From: Flavobacteriales bacterium
GTDB taxonomy: Bacteria; Bacteroidota; Bacteroidia; UBA10329
DNA length: 58,767 nucleotides
Direction of reading: 5' to 3'
Assembly (NCBI GenBank): GCA_020635495.1
Contig: JACJZQ010000019.1
Coordinates: 1-58,767 of the forward strand
Under the pieces are notes generated by a model. That model saw only the letters and a program-made list of their open reading frames with translations, did no database searches and was not told the DNA's origin. This document shows, piece by piece, positions 54,553-58,767 of the stretch (position 1 is its first letter; each line of letters begins with the position of its first letter). A program made the translations under genes and the position numbers.

Positions 54553-54762
54553 CTTATGACAAGGCAGAAACAAGTTATTGGTAAATAGAAAGAACTTATT
54601 GGATGATAGAAGGACGTTATTGGTTCTTAGATGGTTCTTATTGGTAGGCAGAAGGAAGATATGACGAGGCAGAAACAACTTATGAGCCGACAGAAACCAA
54701 ATATGAGGAGGCAGAAGGACTTTATGACAGGAAAGAAGGACTATATGGCAGCTTAAACCCTA
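54553..54762. repeat. Degenerate 21-bp tandem repeat, about ten units
   Basis: From 54553 the sequence falls into consecutive 21-base units without any indel: nine full units and a diverged tenth. The units share a TTATGA or TTATTG start and a GGCAGAAG/ATAGAAAG middle. It lies in the 326-base gap between trmD and the VWA gene. In the plus-strand frame starting at 54556 the units encode Y-D-x-A-E-type heptads, but this frame has stop codons at two points. The remaining part, 54441-54552, shows nothing recognisable. Confidence 0.85.
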
Positions 54763-54766
54763 AGAA

Positions 54767-55708
54767 TCACATTGACAAACCTTTTCTTTCACTTCCTCCC
54801 AATCTTTTTCTCTTTTCAGCCTTTCGTGCGACATCAATAAGCTTTAGTTTGCTTGGGGATTTCGACTTCATTTCCTTTTCCAAGTCATCCAATCTTCCAG
54901 AGTCCTTTGCTGCCGAAGCTCTGATAATATCAACCAGATCTTCAATATTGTCAATTCCAATCACCATACCTCCTGTGACATTAGCAATCCACGAGAAGAA
55001 ATTGGCATCACTTGGGTGTCCGATGTTCCGAGTGAAGTCTCCCACATTTACATCTTCCAACTGCTGTAGTCTTTCCTGCTGATATCGGTCACAATAAACA
55101 CTGTTGATGGTAACCCCTTTTTGGTAGAGTTTCTTTGTGAGGTCAAAGAAGTCGTATCGATGCGGGCAGTTGTGTGATAAGTGAGGTCTTGCGTCACCAA
55201 ACAAAACAACAGAGTAGGAGTTGCTCTCTTTCCAATTCATGTTAGACAGCAAATCATTCAGGGCGTCTTCCACAGCTTCGTCAGCATCTCCGCCATTTCC
55301 TGTCACAGTCTCATCGATAAATCGTACTAAGTCCTGGGTATTTGTGGTCAATTTTTGTATTCGGGTCACATATGGGTCACCGCTACCATGGTCTAGATAA
55401 AAGATGATCCCTACCCGCAGATTCTGTATCAGTGGGAATAAGTTATTGGCTAAGTCAACGAATTTTCTCTTCAACAGGGAATGGTAACTACCCATTGAAC
55501 CCGTTAGGTCCCCAACTAGGACGAGATCCAGTCCTCGTTCTGCTTGGAGAACATTTTGTTTAACCGACTGTGTGTCAGATTTCAAAATCGAGTTTACCGA
55601 GCTTTTTTTACTTAAATCTAGAGATGAGATTCCAGTCTTTTTCGGTTGGCTTAGTCCACCGCCCTTTCGTATTGCAGGTAGATTTAGTTTGTTGTCATCT
55701 TTGCTCAT
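54767..55708 (-). CDS. VWA domain protein, partner of a J-domain protein
   Basis: A 313-residue cytoplasmic protein with no signal peptide. The VWA domain spans about 58-260. Its metal site (MIDAS) is DLTGS at 67-71, a DxTxS form, and it has GGDADEAVEDAL and VVLFGDARPH at the other MIDAS loops. This resembles the VWA domains of alpha-kinase and TerY types. The N-terminal 55 residues are Ser/Lys-rich and probably disordered, and the C-terminal 45 residues are basic (EMKSKSPSKLKLIDVARKAE). It overlaps the upstream gene by 4 bases (ATGA), so the pair is translated together. The function of the pair is not known. Confidence 0.82.
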   Translation of the reverse strand: MSKDDNKLNLPAIRKGGGLSQPKKTGISSLDLSKKSSVNSILKSDTQSVKQNVLQAERGLDLVLVGDLTGSMGSYHSLLKRKFVDLANNLFPLIQNLRVGIIFYLDHGSGDPYVTRIQKLTTNTQDLVRFIDETVTGNGGDADEAVEDALNDLLSNMNWKESNSYSVVLFGDARPHLSHNCPHRYDFFDLTKKLYQKGVTINSVYCDRYQQERLQQLEDVNVGDFTRNIGHPSDANFFSWIANVTGGMVIGIDNIEDLVDIIRASAAKDSGRLDDLEKEMKSKSPSKLKLIDVARKAEKRKRLGGSERKGLSM

Positions 55709-57090
55709 GCTGCTTTTTTAGTTCGTTTTTGTCTTTCCTCGTCAAATTTTCCTCTGCTTTCTTTGTCCTTCAAGATATTGTAGGCTTCATTGACTAGCGC
55801 GGCCATTTTATGGTCAGATTCAGGACCATTTTTATCGGGATGGTATTTTTTCATCATCTTATGATATTGCTTCTTGATTTCGGCTGCAGTGGCTTCAGGG
55901 TCAACCTCAAGTATTTCATACCAATCAATAAAATCTTCATCATCGACCGTTTCTTCCTCTTCTGATCCTGAACTCCAATCACTCAAGACCTGTAGGAGTA
56001 GTTCGTAATTCCTGCATGTAGATAAACCAGATACTATGTGACGGTACGCTTCCGAAAACTCCCATGCCTTGATGTTTTCATCTGCTTTCAAAATGCAGTC
56101 CTCAATACTCCCAAGCCATTTGGAAACCGATTCTGGCAGTGCTTCATTGGAGGAAAAATGTTCGTTGATTTGTTCGTACTGGATTTTTAGTTCTGATAAT
56201 CCGGCATCAATTTCATCTAGTGGAATGCTGAATCCTTTGAAAGTTCCACCTCCAAATTTTTCATCCAGTTCGTCAAACTTGGTGATCAAATCACTTAGAC
56301 CCATTTTGGAACGTCTAATTGCTTCTTTGACAACAATCTTGGCCTGCCGACCTTCTTCGCTATGGTCAAATTTTATATCATCGACTAATTCACGAGTACT
56401 TTCAAGGTCCTCCAACCGTCTGTCATATTCGGCAATCTTCGCATTGAGTGATTCTTCTATACGGTCTCTTCTTTCTTCAAATTCTTTCTCTTTTGCCTTA
56501 ATTTCTGCATCAATAATTTTCGCTCTTTCAAATACCGCATTGGCTGACTCTTCTTTTTCCTTTGCCTGTTGATGAAGCGTCTCTGTTTCCAATTTCAGCG
56601 AATCAATTATTGACTTGTCTGATTCTAGTTCTTTATATAATGACTCATATTCTTGAATCGCCTTTTCAGATTGGTCTTTGATAGATTCGGCTTCAGATTC
56701 ACGTTCTCTAACGCTTTTTAGTTCAACGTCTAGTTTCGTCTGTCTTTCATTGGCTAGTTGTTCATTCTTTCTAGTTTCAGCCTTTCTTGCTTCAATGACT
56801 ATCTCATCTTTTCGGATTTCCTTTTGACGATCCTCAAGTGATTCTAACTTCTGCCTTACTTCGTTTTCCCTTTCAAGAAGAATGTTTCTTGTTTTTTCAT
56901 TCTCTTTCACAAGGTTTTTAAGTTCCTCATTTAGCTTCTGGTTCTTTTCCGCTACCTCGGTTATACTCTTTTGAACTTGGGAGTTTGATTCCTGAATATG
57001 ATTCGACTTTTCAATGCTCAAGTCCAATTTATTCTGTCTTTCTTCGAGCAATTGCTCTTTCTTCTTGCCATTAAACCATCGTTCAAACAT
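55705..57090 (-). CDS. Long coiled-coil protein with C-terminal J-domain
   Basis: A 461-residue protein. The first 225 residues form a long coiled coil rich in Glu, Lys and Arg. A mixed helical part follows (about 230-370). The C-terminal 70 residues are a J-domain (DWYEILEVDPEATAAEIKKQ) with the key motif HPD in KKYHPDKNG, which would stimulate an Hsp70. Placing the J-domain at the C-terminus of a coiled coil is unusual for core DnaJ proteins. The DNA is A/T-rich (18 G/C among the 60 bases 56881-56940, counted by eye). It is the first gene of a two-gene operon with the VWA protein. Confidence 0.85.
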   Translation of the reverse strand: MFERWFNGKKKEQLLEERQNKLDLSIEKSNHIQESNSQVQKSITEVAEKNQKLNEELKNLVKENEKTRNILLERENEVRQKLESLEDRQKEIRKDEIVIEARKAETRKNEQLANERQTKLDVELKSVRERESEAESIKDQSEKAIQEYESLYKELESDKSIIDSLKLETETLHQQAKEKEESANAVFERAKIIDAEIKAKEKEFEERRDRIEESLNAKIAEYDRRLEDLESTRELVDDIKFDHSEEGRQAKIVVKEAIRRSKMGLSDLITKFDELDEKFGGGTFKGFSIPLDEIDAGLSELKIQYEQINEHFSSNEALPESVSKWLGSIEDCILKADENIKAWEFSEAYRHIVSGLSTCRNYELLLQVLSDWSSGSEEEETVDDEDFIDWYEILEVDPEATAAEIKKQYHKMMKKYHPDKNGPESDHKMAALVNEAYNILKDKESRGKFDEERQKRTKKAA

Positions 57091-57166
57091 TGCTCTAGGG
57101 GTTCGTTGATATGAGTGTGACGTTCGTCACATTCCGTACCAATTAAAGGGTTATGTCAGGTTGTCA

Positions 57167-57197
57167 GGTCATGGTTCGCTAGCGCCTCGCAATGACG
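57167..57197. repeat. Palindromic REP-like element
   Basis: GTCAT (57168-57172) and ATGAC (57192-57196) flank a GC-rich core with the palindrome CGCTAGCG. The reverse strand begins CGTCATTGCGAGGC, a form I recall as widespread in intergenic repeats of many environmental bacteria. No coding function. Confidence 0.55.
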
Positions 57198-57206
57198 TTT
57201 GCAGGT

Positions 57207-57290
57207 GGCGCGCGTTAGGGATTGCAGCGACATCCTTTTTTGAGGAACGAGAAAAAGATAAAGCGGAAAGCCCGACCGTAGGTAACGCCC
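57207..57290. repeat. Structured intergenic element upstream of bioB
   Basis: Three nested pairings are visible: GGCG (57207-57210) and GTTA (57214-57217) with TAACGCC near 57283-57289, GGG (57218-57220) with CCC (57271-57273), and CTTTTTT (57235-57241) with AAAAAG (57252-57257). From memory, elements with GGGATTG-AGCG-CATCC, a T/A-rich hairpin and AGCGGAAAGCCC recur between genes in Bacteroidota. It may be a mobile repeat or a small RNA; this was not tested. Confidence 0.5.
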
Positions 57291-57302
57291 AAAAACTAAG
57301 GT

Positions 57303-57332
57303 TTGGTAACGCCCGCCCCTGTGATAACTTTG
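57303..57332 (+). promoter_or_regulatory. Bacteroidota-type promoter of bioB
   Basis: TTG at 57303-57305, a 19-base spacer and TAACTTTG at 57325-57332 match the -33/-7 pattern. The box ends 16 bases before the ATG at 57349. Confidence 0.65.
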
Positions 57333-57348
57333 CGGGAAACTTTAGCGC

Positions 57349-58446
57349 ATGAGCGACATCAGACACGATTGGACGAAGGAGGAGATCTTGGAGATCTATA
57401 ACCGTCCGCTGATCGATCTTATTTACGAGGCGGCCAAGGTGCACCGCCAGCATCACGACCCGAAGGAGGTGCAGGTGAGCACGCTGCTTTCGATAAAGAC
57501 GGGCGGTTGCCCTGAGGATTGCGCGTACTGTCCGCAGGCGGCCCGCTACCACACGGACATTGAGAAGAACGACCTGATGAGCGTGGCGCAGGTGCGCAAG
57601 GCGGCAGAGGAGGCGAAGGCGGCAGGTTCTTCGCGGTTGTGCATGGGCGCTGCATGGCGAAACGTGCGCGACAACGATGAGTTCGACCAGGTGTTGGACA
57701 TGGTGAAGACGGTGTACGACCTCGATATGGAGGTGTGCTGCACGCTGGGAATGGTTACCGAGAACCAAGCGAAACGCTTGGCGGCTGCTGGGCTGTATGC
57801 CTACAACCACAACATTGATAGCTCTGAGGAGTATTACAAGGAAATTATCTCTACCCGCGGTTGGGAAGACCGAATGGAGACGCTGGGCAATGTGCGCAAG
57901 GCGAAGCTGACCGTGTGTTCGGGCGGTATTATTGGCATGGGCGAGAAGGCGGAAGACCGCTGTGGCATGCTGCTGGCGCTTTCGAACTTGAACCCGCATC
58001 CTGAAAGTGTTCCAATTAACGGTCTGGTTTCGGTGGAAGGAACTCCGTTGGAAGATCAGGAAGTTGTTCCTATTTGGGATATGGTTCGGATGATCGCTAC
58101 CACGCGCATTGTGTTGCCAGAAACGACCGTTCGGTTGTCGGCTGGAAGAACGCAGATGACGGATGAAGGTCAGGCGTTGTGCTTTTTGGCTGGTGCTGGT
58201 TCCATTTTCGCGGGCGATAAACTGCTGACCACGCCAAACCCTGAGTTCAACAAGGACATGGCGTTGTTCCAAGCCCTCGGACTGAACCCACAGGCTCCGT
58301 ACAAGAAAGGTGGAAAACCTACGGTGGATGAGGAAGCGTACAAAACGCGTCCTGAGAACGGGGAGAAGATCAAATGGTCGCGCCCTGGGCACACGATTGA
58401 GAAGAACGTAGCGGCTTCGGAGAAAGCGAAGACACCAAGCGCGTAA
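57349..58446 (+). CDS. bioB: Biotin synthase BioB
   Basis: BioB is the radical-SAM enzyme that inserts sulfur into dethiobiotin, the last step of biotin synthesis. The 365-residue protein has the cluster-binding motif CPEDCAYC with Cys 54, 58 and 61, preceded by LLSIKTGGC, and the YNHNIDSSEEYY and RLSAGRTQM blocks. The first half is visibly richer in G/C (37 of 60 bases at 57541-57600) than the second half and most neighbours. bioF starts 5 bases downstream, so a bio operon begins here. The promoter is directly upstream. Confidence 0.97.
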   Translation: MSDIRHDWTKEEILEIYNRPLIDLIYEAAKVHRQHHDPKEVQVSTLLSIKTGGCPEDCAYCPQAARYHTDIEKNDLMSVAQVRKAAEEAKAAGSSRLCMGAAWRNVRDNDEFDQVLDMVKTVYDLDMEVCCTLGMVTENQAKRLAAAGLYAYNHNIDSSEEYYKEIISTRGWEDRMETLGNVRKAKLTVCSGGIIGMGEKAEDRCGMLLALSNLNPHPESVPINGLVSVEGTPLEDQEVVPIWDMVRMIATTRIVLPETTVRLSAGRTQMTDEGQALCFLAGAGSIFAGDKLLTTPNPEFNKDMALFQALGLNPQAPYKKGGKPTVDEEAYKTRPENGEKIKWSRPGHTIEKNVAASEKAKTPSA

Positions 58447-58451
58447 CGCTT

Positions 58452-58767
58452 ATGGGGCAGTTGGACGGACTGGTTGCGGCCAAACTCGCACAACGCAAGG
58501 AGCAGGGCACATTCCGTAGCCTGACTACTTCGACTTCGCTCAGTACAGGCTCTGAAGGTCAGGTTGATTTTACTTCGAACGATTATCTCGGTTTTGCGCG
58601 TAGCGAAGAACTGAAAAGACGCATATCTGAAGCTGAAAAGCAGTTTTCGGAGGTTGGTGTCGGTTCAACGGGTTCGCGGCTGCTGACGGGCAATTCTACG
58701 CTTGCAGAACAGGTGGAAAAGCAGGTGGCTGCTTTCCATCATGCGGAGACCGCCCTCATTTTCAATT
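58452..58767 (+). CDS. bioF: 8-amino-7-oxononanoate synthase BioF, cut by the window end
   Basis: The frame starts with ATG at 58452, 5 bases after bioB, and is open to the end of the window (105 codons). It reads MGQLDGLVAAKLAQRKEQGT, then FTSNDYLGFA and GSTGSRLLTGNS, which are the N-terminal blocks of BioF and related alpha-oxoamine synthases. The enzyme condenses pimeloyl-ACP/CoA with alanine using PLP. Between RSL and VDFTSNDYLG there is an extra Thr/Ser-rich stretch encoded by a palindromic repeat-like sequence (58518-58551). The family member (BioF or Kbl) is decided by the bioB context. Confidence 0.88.
   Translation, partial: MGQLDGLVAAKLAQRKEQGTFRSLTTSTSLSTGSEGQVDFTSNDYLGFARSEELKRRISEAEKQFSEVGVGSTGSRLLTGNSTLAEQVEKQVAAFHHAETALIFN
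58518..58551. repeat. REP-like palindrome inside the bioF coding region
   Basis: AGCCTG (58518-58523) and CAGGCT (58546-58551) are inverted arms around CTTCGACTTCGCTCA. From memory, this core resembles repeats scattered in Bacteroidota genomes. The insertion keeps the reading frame and adds a Thr/Ser-rich stretch in BioF. Confidence 0.5.

Noticed and set aside
54553..54762. CRISPR array
   Set aside because: Units follow each other at 21 bases without unique spacers, and no cas genes are present.
57207..57290. Biotin-related riboswitch upstream of bioB
   Set aside because: The element lies upstream of the proposed promoter (-7 box at 57325-57332), so it would not be in the bioB mRNA leader; no known biotin riboswitch fits.
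57169..58392. Long open frame of about 407 codons antisense to bioB
   Set aside because: It lies fully opposite a certain gene, has no recognisable domain, is very rich in Arg, His and Leu, and can be explained by the G/C-rich third positions of bioB.

Overview
The window is chromosomal DNA of a member of the Bacteroidota, most likely a Flavobacteriales-type marine or freshwater bacterium. The evidence is a type IX secretion C-terminal sorting domain on a PhoD phosphatase, several -7 boxes of the Bacteroidota form TAnnTTTG, a rho gene next to a divergent DUF4293 gene, a Rho with a long Asn/Arg/Lys-rich insert, a fused E1 alpha/beta 2-oxo acid dehydrogenase, and many SPII lipoproteins. No rRNA, tRNA, CRISPR array or transposase was found.

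Layout. 1-11.4 kb is core and cell-envelope material: dnaK (5' end missing), a polytopic membrane protein, rho, DUF4293, then a tight minus-strand run of ABC exporter, truA, SUI1/YciH, a DagK-type lipid kinase and an LtaS-like sulfatase. 11.4-15.4 kb holds six small related lipoproteins plus one Ala/Glu-rich lipoprotein. 15.5-26.3 kb holds the fused branched-chain oxo-acid dehydrogenase E1, a membrane patatin, the secreted PhoD, and several lipid or redox enzymes. 26.3-32.8 kb contains two DUF6090 paralogues (one decayed), a caspase-like lipoprotein, and two histidine-degradation genes, ftcD and hutI, each broken by one missing base. 32.9-39.1 kb holds a dicarboxylate/amino acid symporter, an AsmA-like protein and an OmpA/PD40 protein.

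39.2-48.3 kb is a compact biosynthetic locus of two convergent operons. One encodes an acyl carrier protein, a complete ketosynthase and a catalytically dead ketosynthase partner. The other encodes an XRE-like regulator, a BtrH-type acyltransferase, an ABC exporter, a flavin-dependent halogenase-family enzyme, a DUF1702 protein and a methyltransferase. Together they look like a minimal ACP-bound acyl or polyene pathway with release, tailoring and export, related in parts to flexirubin/aryl-polyene and enediyne loci. 48.4-53.1 kb is a signalling block: TPR-membrane protein, REC-adenylate cyclase and hybrid histidine kinase with Hpt.

53.2-58.8 kb returns to core genes (rplS, trmD, bioB, start of bioF). 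Between trmD and bioB sits an A/T-rich two-gene cassette, a coiled-coil J-domain protein and a VWA protein, flanked by a 21-bp tandem repeat on one side and palindromic repeats on the other. This cassette and the biosynthetic locus are the best candidates for undescribed systems. All functional statements rest on reading motifs by eye; no database search was run.
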